From Bacteroidota bacterium (GTDB lineage Bacteria > Bacteroidota > Bacteroidia > B-17B0 > B-17BO), in NCBI GenBank assembly GCA_947462425.1, contig CANHPI010000206.1, positions 1-5,496 of the forward strand: DNA of 5,496 nt, in the 5' to 3' direction. Of this stretch, positions 1 to 5,496 are shown piece after piece (the stretch's first letter is position 1; each line of letters opens with the position of its first letter). The position numbers were made by a program, and so were the translations under genes. The notes beneath the pieces were generated by a model. The model saw only the letters and a list, made by a program, of their open reading frames with translations. It had not been told where the DNA came from and did not search any database.

Positions 1-1447
1 AATCTTCATTAGCATTTGCTTTTCCATTTCTAATAACAGCAGGATCAAATACAGTAATTGGCCACAACCACGATGAGAACCACGTATCCAAAACATCTTC
101 GTCTTGAGAAACTTTTTCAATTTTCAATGTTCCATTTTCAATTTTTAATTTCTCAAATGCCTCATTGATATCTTTCGCTACAACGGTATTTCCTTGCCCA
201 TCATACCAAGCTGGAATTCGTTGTCCCCACCATAACTGACGGCTAATGCACCAATCGTGTACATTTTCCATCCAGTGTTTGTAGGTATTAATAAACTTTT
301 CAGGTATTAATTTTATTTCTCCATTCAAAACATTGTCTAAAGCTGGTTTACTAATGTCTTCCATTTTTAAAAACCACTGCATACTTAAACGTGGTTCTAT
401 AACGGCATTTGTACGTTCGCTGTATCCAACTTTATTTTTGATATCTTCAATTTTAGAAACTAAACCTAGTTCTTCTAAATCTTTAATAATTTGTTTACGG
501 CATGCAAAACGATCTAAGCCTACATAAGCTCCGGCAGCTTCACTAATTTTACCATCTTGTGTTAAAACATCAATGGTTTGTAATTTATGTTTTTGTCCTA
601 AATTAAAGTCATTTATGTCATGTGCAGGCGTTACTTTCAATGTACCTGTTCCAAATTCTTTATCAACATATTCGTCAAAAATAATAGGAACCACACGGTT
701 TACAATTGGAACAATTACTTTTTTTCCTTTTAAATGAGTATAACGTTCATCCGTTGGATTTACACAAATTGCAGTATCTCCCATAATGGTTTCGGGACGA
801 GTGGTTGCAATTGTCATGAATTCCTCAGAACCTTCGATTTGATATTTAACGTAAACTAATTTACTTTGAGCTTCTTTGTAGATTACCTCTTCATCGCTAA
901 CTGCGGTTAAGCCTTGAGGATCCCAGTTAACCATACGAACCCCTCTATAAATTTGTCCTTTATTATATAAATCAATAAAAACATCAATTACAGATTCGCT
1001 CATGTCTTCCTGCATGGTAAAACGTGTTCTATCCCAATCGCAACTAGCTCCTAGCTTTTTTAATTGTTCCAAAATTATACCACCGTATTTTTCTTTCCAT
1101 CCCCAAGCATGTTTTAAAAAATCTTCGCGGCTTAAATCAGCTTTGTTAATTCCTTGTTCCTTTAATAAAGCAACTACCTTTGCTTCAGTAGCAATGCTGG
1201 CATGGTCTGTCCCCGGCACCCAACACGCATTAAAACCTAACATTCGTGCACGACGAATCAATACATCCTGAATGGTATTATTTAACATGTGCCCCATGTG
1301 TAAAACTCCTGTAACATTGGGCGGTGGGATAACAATGGTGTAAGGTGTTCTGTGATCTGGTATAGATTTAAAGAATTTATTATCTAACCAATACTGGTAC
1401 CAAGTTTGTTCTGCCTGAGCAGAATTATATGTTTTAGCGATTTCCAT
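1..1447 (-). CDS. valS: Valyl-tRNA synthetase, N-terminal part (cut by window edge)
   Basis: Class Ia aminoacyl-tRNA synthetase that charges tRNA-Val with valine in the cytoplasm and hydrolyses mischarged Thr-tRNA. Translation of the minus strand from the ATG at 1447-1445 stays open to the left edge, giving 482 complete codons; the family is usually about 870-950 residues, so roughly half is present. Visible landmarks: PPPNVTG followed by the HIGH-type motif HMGH at residues 50-53; [13 protein letters not shown] at about 76-88; the CP1 editing domain with [12 protein letters not shown] near residue 215 and [16 protein letters not shown] near 266-281; then [14 protein letters not shown] near 402-417 and [13 protein letters not shown] near 449, back in the catalytic core. 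The KMSKS loop and anticodon-binding domain lie outside the window. The motif set separates it from IleRS and LeuRS. It is transcribed divergently from the DUF1573 genes. I see no frameshift or missing key residue. Confidence 0.97.
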   Translation of the reverse strand, partial: MEIAKTYNSAQAEQTWYQYWLDNKFFKSIPDHRTPYTIVIPPPNVTGVLHMGHMLNNTIQDVLIRRARMLGFNACWVPGTDHASIATEAKVVALLKEQGINKADLSREDFLKHAWGWKEKYGGIILEQLKKLGASCDWDRTRFTMQEDMSESVIDVFIDLYNKGQIYRGVRMVNWDPQGLTAVSDEEVIYKEAQSKLVYVKYQIEGSEEFMTIATTRPETIMGDTAICVNPTDERYTHLKGKKVIVPIVNRVVPIIFDEYVDKEFGTGTLKVTPAHDINDFNLGQKHKLQTIDVLTQDGKISEAAGAYVGLDRFACRKQIIKDLEELGLVSKIEDIKNKVGYSERTNAVIEPRLSMQWFLKMEDISKPALDNVLNGEIKLIPEKFINTYKHWMENVHDWCISRQLWWGQRIPAWYDGQGNTVVAKDINEAFEKLKIENGTLKIEKVSQDEDVLDTWFSSWLWPITVFDPAVIRNGKANANED

Positions 1448-1477
1448 CTATAGTATTAAAAATTTTGTTAAATTTCG

Positions 1478-1485
1478 CAAAAATA
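1478..1485 (-). promoter_or_regulatory. Possible valS promoter -7 box (TATTTTTG)
   Basis: Read on the minus strand, these bases spell TATTTTTG, a full match to the Bacteroidota -7 consensus TAnnTTTG. The box ends 30 bases upstream of the valS ATG, which would give a short leader. No TTG-type -33 element is visible at the usual spacing of about 19-21 bases, so this is only a candidate. In such A/T-rich sequence a chance match is quite possible. Confidence 0.3.
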
Positions 1486-1488
1486 ATC

Positions 1489-1511
1489 ATACTATTGCAT
1501 ATGCATAGTAT
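1489..1511. repeat. Near-perfect palindrome in the divergent valS/DUF1573 intergenic region
   Basis: Outer arms ATACTA (1489-1494) and TAGTAT (1506-1511) flank a perfect 10-base palindrome, TGCATATGCA (1496-1505), with one unpaired T at 1495. The whole is symmetric apart from that base. It sits between two divergent genes and just upstream of the candidate valS -7 box, a suitable place for a dimeric regulator to bind. No runs of T follow it, so it is unlikely to be a terminator. No plus-strand promoter for the gene at 1570 could be assigned: TATCTTTA at 1509-1516 is one mismatch from TAnnTTTG, but the only nearby TTG (1495-1497) is too close to serve as its -33 element. Confidence 0.4.
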
Positions 1512-1569
1512 CTTTATGGCACGATATTAGAATAATTTTTAAACGTAAACAATATAACAAATAATAAAA

Positions 1570-2070
1570 ATGAAAAAATTAATTTTTACTCTAGGTTTTG
1601 TAGCTTCCTTAAGCGTAGTATCTTTTTCTCAAGAACATAGTGCAAATGATGGTCATAACCATGGAGCTGCTACAACAGCATCTGTTGCCCCTACAAGTTT
1701 AGCAGATATCAAATTTGATAAAATGGTTCATGATTACGGAAACATTACACAAGGTGATAATGGTGAATGCGTCTTTAAATTTAAAAATACAGGTAAAGAG
1801 CCCTTAATTATTACAATGTGTCAAGGTTCTTGCGGTTGCACAGTACCTCAATGTCCAAAAGACCCAATTTTACCAGGTAAATCAGGCGAAATTAAAGTAA
1901 AATACGATTCTAATAGAGTAGGACCTATTAGCAAATCAGTTTCTGTTCAATCAAATGCAAAATCAGGAACTCAAACGTTACAAATAAAAGGTAACATTGC
2001 AGCCAAACCTGTTGAAGAAGCGTTTCCTCAATCACAACCTTCTCAAGGAGCTCCATTAGAGAAAAAATAA
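1570..2070 (+). CDS. Secreted DUF1573 (Ig-like/ASH-type) protein, Cys- and His-rich
   Basis: This 166-residue protein has a signal peptide (Met-Lys-Lys, hydrophobic stretch, cleavage near SFS/Q at residues 20-21) and no lipobox, so it is probably periplasmic or released. Residues about 47-143 match the DUF1573 pattern: IKFD...HDYG, FKFKNTGKEPLIIT, the signature CGCT (88-91), PILPGKSGEIKVKYD, and closing LQIKGNI. Such domains are predicted Ig-like beta-sandwiches related to ASH/PapD folds; the function in Bacteroidota is unknown. Two oddities stand out. The mature N-terminus is histidine-containing (H23, H29, H31), and five cysteines occur at 67, 84, 88, 90 and 95, where the next paralogue has only two. 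Metal binding or disulfide bonding is possible but not shown. A Pro/Gln/Ser-rich tail follows the domain. The start is supported by the signal peptide. The next gene follows after 22 bases, so the two are probably co-transcribed. Confidence 0.9.
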   Translation: MKKLIFTLGFVASLSVVSFSQEHSANDGHNHGAATTASVAPTSLADIKFDKMVHDYGNITQGDNGECVFKFKNTGKEPLIITMCQGSCGCTVPQCPKDPILPGKSGEIKVKYDSNRVGPISKSVSVQSNAKSGTQTLQIKGNIAAKPVEEAFPQSQPSQGAPLEKK

Positions 2071-2092
2071 TTAAACATATAAAACTAAAAAA

Positions 2093-2551
2093 ATGAAAAA
2101 AGTATTAGCAGCCGCAGCATTATTCTTTACAATAGGATTTTCTGCAAACGCCCAAGAAAATGGTTCTGTAGTTCCAAGTATTGATCCTAACGCAGCTGAA
2201 ATGAAATTTGATGCCGAAGTTTTAGATTATGGAACTGTTAAATTTGACGCAAATGGTGTTAGAGAGTTTAAAATTAAAAATATAGGAAAATCTCCATTAA
2301 CTATTTCAAATGTTCAAGGACAATGTGGTTGTACAGCAACTACTATTGATGGTAAACCGGGTTGGCCTCAAGAACCAATTTTACCAGGAAAAACGGCTAG
2401 TATCAAAGTAAAATATGATACAAAACGCCCTGGTCCGTTTGAGAAAAATGTAACTATTACATCTAACTCAAAAGAACCAAGTAAATTAGTTAAAATTAAA
2501 GGAGTAGTTGAAGCTGCGCCAATTGCACCAGCAACGCCAGATGCTAAATAA
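2093..2551 (+). CDS. Secreted DUF1573 (Ig-like/ASH-type) protein, second copy
   Basis: This 152-residue paralogue of the gene before it has a clear signal peptide (Met-Lys-Lys-Val, Ala/Phe-rich core, predicted cleavage after FSANA at residue 20) and no lipobox. The DUF1573 domain runs from about residue 36 to 140: MKFD...LDYG, FKIKNIGKSPLTIS, CGCT at 78-81, PILPGKTASIKVKYDTKRPGP, and closing VKIKGVV. It keeps only the two signature cysteines, C78 and C80. Compared with the first copy it has a longer loop after CGCT (TTIDGKPGWPQ). An Ala/Pro-rich tail ends the protein. A strong intrinsic terminator begins 17 bases after its stop, so it looks like the last efficiently transcribed gene of this pair. 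Cellular role unknown; an exported, probably periplasmic location is inferred. Confidence 0.9.
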   Translation: MKKVLAAAALFFTIGFSANAQENGSVVPSIDPNAAEMKFDAEVLDYGTVKFDANGVREFKIKNIGKSPLTISNVQGQCGCTATTIDGKPGWPQEPILPGKTASIKVKYDTKRPGPFEKNVTITSNSKEPSKLVKIKGVVEAAPIAPATPDAK

Positions 2552-2948
2552 ATTAAATAATAGTATTAAAAACCCTTTCAGAAATGGAAGGGTTTTTTGT
2601 TTCATTTTGTTTTTAACAGGCATGATTTGCTATGCACAACCTCAACTAAAATTTTTAGATACTAAACAAAGTTTTGGATTTGTAAAAAAAGGAGACGTCG
2701 TTAAAATTCAATATGATTTTATAAATTCTGGTAATCATCCATTATTAATTACTAAAACAAAAGTTGAGTGTTCTTGCACTAGTGTTGACTTTCCTAAGCA
2801 ACCAATAATGCCAAATGAAAGCGCTAAAATAATTGTTAGTTTTGATACAAAATCTGTTTACGATAGACAAGATAGAGTGGTGGAAATAGTTTCAAATGCC
2901 AATCCTGCATCTCAAAAAATCAGATTTAAAGGCGTTGTGTTAAAATAG
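2541..2948 (+). CDS. Third, divergent secreted DUF1573 protein
   Basis: From the ATG at 2541 this encodes 135 residues. It overlaps the end of the preceding gene by 11 bases in another frame. The N-terminus has Lys/Arg/Asn-rich residues, then a hydrophobic core (FCFILFLTGMICYA) and likely cleavage before QPQ, so it is probably exported. The DUF1573 domain follows: LKFLDTKQSFGFVKKGD, YDFINSGNHPLLIT, a variant signature CSCT, QPIMPNESAKIIVSFDT, and closing IRFKGVV. It is more diverged than the first two copies and ends directly after the domain without a tail. The start is uncertain. A TTG at 2508 gives an N-terminus unlike a signal peptide, and the ATG at 2622 would remove the signal peptide. 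The first codons after 2541 coincide with a strong terminator hairpin (2568-2598), so expression probably needs read-through or a separate promoter. Confidence 0.75.
   Translation: MLNKLNNSIKNPFRNGRVFCFILFLTGMICYAQPQLKFLDTKQSFGFVKKGDVVKIQYDFINSGNHPLLITKTKVECSCTSVDFPKQPIMPNESAKIIVSFDTKSVYDRQDRVVEIVSNANPASQKIRFKGVVLK
2568..2598 (+). terminator. Intrinsic terminator after the second DUF1573 gene
   Basis: The 5' arm 2568-2579 (AAAAACCCTTTC) pairs with 2586-2597 (GGAAGGGTTTTT) through 12 base pairs, one a G-T wobble, around a six-base loop (AGAAAT). A run of six T at 2593-2598 follows the C/G part, with more T-rich sequence after it. This is a textbook Rho-independent terminator. On the minus strand the A run before the stem would also read as T residues, so it may work in both directions. 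It lies inside the probable signal-peptide codons of the third DUF1573 gene. Confidence 0.85.
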
Positions 2949-3030
2949 ATTCTTTATATTTATTATTAATTTACTTTATAATCATATCAAATCTCTTTTA
3001 TTTATAATCGTATTTGTCTTTTTTAAAACA

Positions 3031-3936
3031 TTGGTGGTTTCGCAATCGCTCTTACTATTTTCTGAAAATAAAAAATGGGGGTTTAAAAAAGGTCAAACCA
3101 TAATTATTAAACCAGAATATGATACGGCATATGGTTTTGATAAAACTAATCAAATAGCTTTAGTTGCAAATAAAAGTGAATTTAAAAAAGAGGTAAATCC
3201 TTTAACTGGAGAAGAAATTGTTGCTTTAGATTATTTTTATATTAATCAAAAGAATCAAAAAATAAAATTACTATCAGAGCAATTCCCGGATAGTATGATT
3301 ACTTTTCCTAATCAGCAAGAATTACAATACAATTATCAGGATTCCTCAAACTATTTTAAAATTTTATTTCAAAATAAATTGCATCTTTTTAACAAAAAAG
3401 GACAACAATTATCCGTTGGTTTTGATAATATTAAAGATTCAAAAATACGTGGTTATTTTGAAACAGAAAATAATATTGAATTTGAAAAAAAAACAATAAG
3501 AATAAATGGATTAATTGATTCTAATGGATTAGAAGTGATTAAGTGCAAATACCACGAAATTGCTATTAATATTGAAGATACCTCAATATACTGCTGCAGT
3601 GCTGTTTACAATAATAAATTAAATGATGATGTTTATGATTGTAAAGGTAAATTAATATACGCTGATAGTAAGCACATTGTATTTTCTTCAAAAAATATTC
3701 ATGTTATGAAATCATACGACTCAAGTGAATTTTTTATAATTAAAAATTCTGATTCAAATGAATTATATAAATTAGATGGAAATGATTTTTATTATTTAAG
3801 GAAAAATAAAGCTTTAGTTGTTAATAAAAACAACTGGTTTATTTTTGATATAATTAGTAAAGAAAAACAAAAAGTGGACAAAAAAACATATTTTATAAAT
3901 TTAGTTAAGATGATTGAATTTCTATGCAATCAATAA
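3031..3936 (+). CDS. WG-repeat-like exported protein, start codon uncertain
   Basis: The coding frame is open from 2944. From the TTG at 3031, the first standard initiator, it gives 301 residues. WG-repeat-like units (beta-rich, 'xWGFxxKxGxxxIxPxYDxaxxF') are visible: the clearest at residues about 14-48 (KWGFKKGQTIIIKPEYDTAYGF), a degenerate one at about 119-145 (HLFNKKGQQLSVGFDNI), and one at about 158-195 (GLIDSNGLEVIKCKYHEI). The rest is Asn/Lys/Asp-rich with no motif I recognise. Upstream of 3031 the same frame encodes a good signal-peptide core, IKSLLFIIVFVFF then KTLVVSQ. Translation therefore probably begins near 2986 at a non-standard codon (ATC), or the ATG has been lost by mutation. 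There is no ATG in any frame between 2949 and 3030. The end overlaps tsaE by 13 bases, suggesting coupled expression. The specific role of WG-repeat proteins is unknown. Confidence 0.75.
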   Translation: MVVSQSLLLFSENKKWGFKKGQTIIIKPEYDTAYGFDKTNQIALVANKSEFKKEVNPLTGEEIVALDYFYINQKNQKIKLLSEQFPDSMITFPNQQELQYNYQDSSNYFKILFQNKLHLFNKKGQQLSVGFDNIKDSKIRGYFETENNIEFEKKTIRINGLIDSNGLEVIKCKYHEIAINIEDTSIYCCSAVYNNKLNDDVYDCKGKLIYADSKHIVFSSKNIHVMKSYDSSEFFIIKNSDSNELYKLDGNDFYYLRKNKALVVNKNNWFIFDIISKEKQKVDKKTYFINLVKMIEFLCNQ

Positions 3937-4355
3937 GAATTGACATTTCGGATATTTCTCTTCATAAAGAAGCCGCAAAACAACTAATTGAGTTTGCTAA
4001 AAATCAGCGAGTATTTTTATTTGATGCGCCAATGGGTGCTGGAAAAACAACTTTTATAAAATCATTGTGCAATCATTTGGGTGTAATTGATACTATGAGT
4101 AGTCCAACTTATTCAATTGTAAATGAATATCATACTGATTCAAATTTAGAAATATTTCATTTTGATTTATACAGATTAAAATCAGCCGAAGAATTATTTG
4201 AGTTGGGATTTGAAGAATATATTTTATCTGGTAATTATTTATTTATTGAATGGCCAAGTTTTGCTGAGCCATTTTTAGATACTTATCTGAGAATTATCAT
4301 AAATTTGGAAAACAATAATCGCTATCTTTGTGCCGAATTTATTACACATATATGA
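3924..4355 (+). CDS. tsaE: tRNA threonylcarbamoyladenosine biosynthesis ATPase TsaE
   Basis: TsaE (YjeE family) is the cytoplasmic P-loop ATPase that works with TsaB and TsaD to put the N6-threonylcarbamoyl group on A37 of ANN-decoding tRNAs. The 143-residue length is normal for the family. Visible motifs are the Walker A loop GAGKTT at 38-43 (within FDAPMGAGKTTFIKSL), the family switch motif SSPTYSIVNEY at 59-69, HFDLYRL at 79-85 (Walker B region, with the conserved Asp), the EELFELGFEEY segment at 89-99, and IEWP at 108-111. No key residue is missing. The ATG at 3924 lies inside the end of the WG-repeat gene (13-base overlap), and its TGA overlaps the next gene's ATG (ATGA at 4352-4355). 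This suggests one translationally coupled unit. The tsaB and tsaD partners are not in the window, and the neighbours appear functionally unrelated. Confidence 0.95.
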   Translation: MQSIRIDISDISLHKEAAKQLIEFAKNQRVFLFDAPMGAGKTTFIKSLCNHLGVIDTMSSPTYSIVNEYHTDSNLEIFHFDLYRLKSAEELFELGFEEYILSGNYLFIEWPSFAEPFLDTYLRIIINLENNNRYLCAEFITHI

Positions 4356-5194
4356 TGAAGCTCATTGCATTTTTATTTTTTTATTTATTGTATCTAGTCT
4401 CCTTTTCTCAAACTGAAATTTCTTCAATTCCTTCTGAATCAAAAAGATTGAAAAAAGGAAATATTTATTTAATGTGGGGTTATACTCGTGCCACCTATAG
4501 TAAGAGTGATATACATTTCGAAAACCGTTCAAATACCTATTATCCAGAAACAGGTAAATATCATAATTATGATTTTACAATTTATAATGCTGAAGCTAAA
4601 GATAGACCAGACTTTAATCAAATAAAAGATGTTGTAAATATTACCATCCCACAGTTTGTAATGAGGGCAGGTTATTATTTTAATAATAAAAAAGATTTTG
4701 GTATTGAATTAAATTATGATCACACAAAATATGTTGTAACAAACTACCAAAAAGTTCATATCAAAGGTGATTTTAATGGCAATTATATTGACAAAGACAC
4801 TATTTTAGATCCTGATAATTTTTTACATTTTGAACATACTGATGGTGCTAATTTTTGGATGTTAAATTTTATTAAGAGATGGAAGTTATATCAACCCTCT
4901 AAAAATTTTAATGTAGGTTTTGTTGTGAAACCTGGCGCAGGTATTGTTTACCCAAGAACTGATGTTAGAATGCAAGGAACCCGCTTAAACAATAAATGGC
5001 ACATGGCAGGTTGGATAGTTGGTTTAGAATCTGGATTTAGATTGGAATTTTTAAAAAATGGCGTTTTTGAATTTATGGGTAAAGGTTCTTTTGCTGATTA
5101 CCGAAATGTTTTGGTTTTAGGAAAAGGCAATGGTAAAGCTAACCACCACTTTTTTACAGGTCAGTTAACAATGACAATTGGGGCTACTTTTTAA
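4352..5194 (+). CDS. Outer-membrane beta-barrel protein of unknown function
   Basis: From the ATG at 4352 this encodes 280 residues. The ATG overlaps the tsaE stop as ATGA; a second ATG at 4355 gives an equally good start, while an upstream TTG at 4328 would spoil the signal peptide. Residues 1-20 form a signal peptide (MMKLIAFLFFYLLYLVSFSQ). The mature part alternates polar and hydrophobic/aromatic residues, as in transmembrane beta-strands: NIYLMWGYTRATYS, ITIPQFVMRAGYYF, DFGIELNYDHTKYVV, FNVGFVVKPGAGIVYPR, MAGWIVGLESGFRLEF, then HHFFTGQLTMTIGATF. The C-terminal residue is Phe, as in many barrels recognised by the BAM insertion machinery. The pattern 'KGN-Y--WGY-R--YS-SDI-F ... YDFT-YN--A-DRP' is one I associate with a Bacteroidota family of uncharacterised outer-membrane proteins. 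I cannot name a substrate. No TonB plug or SusC-like domain is present. Confidence 0.8.
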   Translation: MMKLIAFLFFYLLYLVSFSQTEISSIPSESKRLKKGNIYLMWGYTRATYSKSDIHFENRSNTYYPETGKYHNYDFTIYNAEAKDRPDFNQIKDVVNITIPQFVMRAGYYFNNKKDFGIELNYDHTKYVVTNYQKVHIKGDFNGNYIDKDTILDPDNFLHFEHTDGANFWMLNFIKRWKLYQPSKNFNVGFVVKPGAGIVYPRTDVRMQGTRLNNKWHMAGWIVGLESGFRLEFLKNGVFEFMGKGSFADYRNVLVLGKGNGKANHHFFTGQLTMTIGATF

Positions 5195-5260
5195 AAAAGG
5201 GTTCTAGCAATTTTAAATTCAATCATCTTTCTGTTGTTGTGGATTTGTAACTATTCATAA

Positions 5261-5364
5261 AATAGAACGCTGATACCTCTGATTTAATAGGATTACAAAT
5301 GATTTCATCTTAAAATCTTAATTATCCGTGTCATCCACTTTATCAGTGTCATCCGCGTTCCATT
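5261..5364. repeat. Imperfect inverted repeat, probably a dispersed intergenic element
   Basis: The left end starting at 5261 (AATAGAACGCTGAT...) and the reverse complement of the right end ending at 5364 (AATGGAACGCGGAT...) match at 18 of the first 23 positions, with weaker pairing continuing inward. The 104 bases could therefore fold into one long interrupted hairpin. The right arm also holds a direct repeat: ATCCGTGTCATCC at 5324-5336 and ATCAGTGTCATCC at 5342-5354, one mismatch, spaced 18 bases apart. The 'ATCCGTGTCATCCGCGTTCC' style of sequence resembles short intergenic repeats that I recall from several Bacteroidota genomes; this is from memory and not searched. There is no open frame in it and no clear target-site duplication. 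It follows the barrel gene, which has no other obvious terminator, so it may help end or stabilise that transcript. Confidence 0.6.
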
Positions 5365-5383
5365 AACTGATGTAAAAATAAAG

Positions 5384-5401
5384 GTTGGTAATAACACCAA
5401 C
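5384..5401. terminator. Small hairpin, weak terminator candidate
   Basis: GTTGGT (5384-5389) pairs with ACCAAC (5396-5401) around a six-base loop. On the plus strand only a short T run follows (ATTTTG). On the minus strand a CTTTATTTTT stretch follows, which fits better, but no minus-strand gene lies close by. The stem is only six pairs, so this is weak evidence. Confidence 0.2.
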
Positions 5402-5402
5402 A

Positions 5403-5436
5403 TTTTGTTATTTACGTAATTTAAAGTAAAAATTTG
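5403..5436 (+). promoter_or_regulatory. Weak promoter-like pair before the right-edge gene
   Basis: TTTTG at 5403-5407 could be a -33 element, and AAAATTTG at 5429-5436 is one mismatch from the Bacteroidota -7 box TAnnTTTG, with 21 bases between them. The ATG at 5486 lies 50 bases downstream. Partial matches like this are common in A/T-rich sequence. Other one-mismatch -7 boxes (TACATTCG at 5437-5444, TTCGTTTG at 5441-5448) lie next to it without a matching -33 element. Confidence 0.25.
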
Positions 5437-5485
5437 TACATTCGTTTGTCAATTAAGTTTCTTAATCTAATTAAATATAAAAATA

Positions 5486-5496
5486 ATGACAAACTA
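5486..5496 (+). CDS. Possible start of the next gene (cut by window edge)
   Basis: An ATG at 5486 opens a frame reading Met-Thr-Asn to the end of the window. It is preceded by the A/T-rich run (AAATATAAAAATA) typical of starts in this sequence and lies downstream of a weak promoter-like pair. Only three whole codons are visible, so the product cannot be named, and the call rests on context. Confidence 0.35.

Noticed and set aside
333..527. Plus-strand open frame of 64 codons
   Set aside because: It lies antisense to valS, whose minus-strand frame has clear conserved motifs here; the plus-strand translation matches no family I know.
1002..1271. Plus-strand open frame of 89 codons
   Set aside because: Antisense to the valS catalytic N-terminus (HMGH and GTDHAS region), so it is a shadow frame.
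2508..2540. TTG at 2508, preceded by AAAGGAG, as the start of the third DUF1573 gene
   Set aside because: It gives a Gln/Arg-rich N-terminus unlike a signal peptide, and the AAAGGAG is explained as codons for Lys-Gly in the conserved end of the upstream DUF1573 domain. The ATG at 2541 fits better.
3009..3016. CGTATTTG as a -7 promoter box for the WG-repeat gene
   Set aside because: It misses the TA of the consensus and lies inside the in-frame signal-peptide codons; no -33 partner is visible.
4328..4351. TTG at 4328 as the start of the outer-membrane protein
   Set aside because: It would place eight extra residues before a standard Met-Lys signal peptide; the ATG at 4352 overlapping the tsaE stop is the normal coupled start.
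5195..5230. Terminator directly after the barrel gene
   Set aside because: The TTTTTAAAAA stretch at the stop and the following GGGTTCTAG do not form a G/C-rich stem followed by a T run.
5261..5364. CRISPR array based on the repeated GTGTCATCC units
   Set aside because: There are only two short imperfect direct copies, 18 bases apart, with no regular spacers; an inverted-repeat element explains the region better.
1..5496. A new defence, mobile or toxin-antitoxin system
   Set aside because: Apart from standard TsaE and ValRS, all genes encode exported or envelope-type proteins; no nuclease, integrase, transposase, reverse transcriptase or toxin-antitoxin pair is visible.

Overview
The window looks like AT-rich chromosomal DNA from a member of the Bacteroidota, probably a Flavobacteriales-like lineage, though the sequence does not fix the genus. 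The evidence is tandem secreted DUF1573 proteins, signal peptides ending in 'FSQ' or 'YAQ', an outer-membrane barrel ending in phenylalanine, start codons preceded by A/T-rich sequence with no clear Shine-Dalgarno, and a ValRS whose N-terminal half fits this phylum.

Layout. Positions 1-1447 (minus strand) hold the N-terminal 482 codons of valyl-tRNA synthetase; the rest lies beyond the left edge. A 122-bp divergent intergenic region (1448-1569) carries a near-perfect palindrome and a possible valS -7 box. Rightward from 1570 are three consecutive genes for small secreted DUF1573 (Ig-like/ASH-type) proteins (1570-2070, 2093-2551, about 2541-2948). A strong intrinsic terminator at 2568-2598 follows the second and lies inside the likely signal-peptide codons of the third. 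Next is a tightly packed set: a WG-repeat-like exported protein with no ATG start (about 2986 or 3031 to 3936), overlapping tsaE (3924-4355), which overlaps by ATGA an outer-membrane beta-barrel protein (4352-5194). The right end (5195-5485) has no gene. It carries a 104-bp imperfect inverted repeat resembling dispersed intergenic repeats, a small hairpin and a weak promoter-like pair. An ATG at 5486 may begin the next gene.

How the genes relate. ValRS and TsaE are conserved translation functions (tRNA charging; the t6A tRNA modification). The others are cell-envelope proteins of unknown specific role. The packing suggests a DUF1573 transcription unit (1570-2551, with the third gene reached only by read-through or its own promoter) and a second unit WG protein-tsaE-barrel. 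I see no defence system, mobile-element gene, CRISPR array or RNA gene. The most notable points are the terminator embedded in a reading frame, the missing start codon of the WG-repeat gene, the Cys/His-rich first DUF1573 protein, the divergent palindrome and the inverted repeat at the right end.
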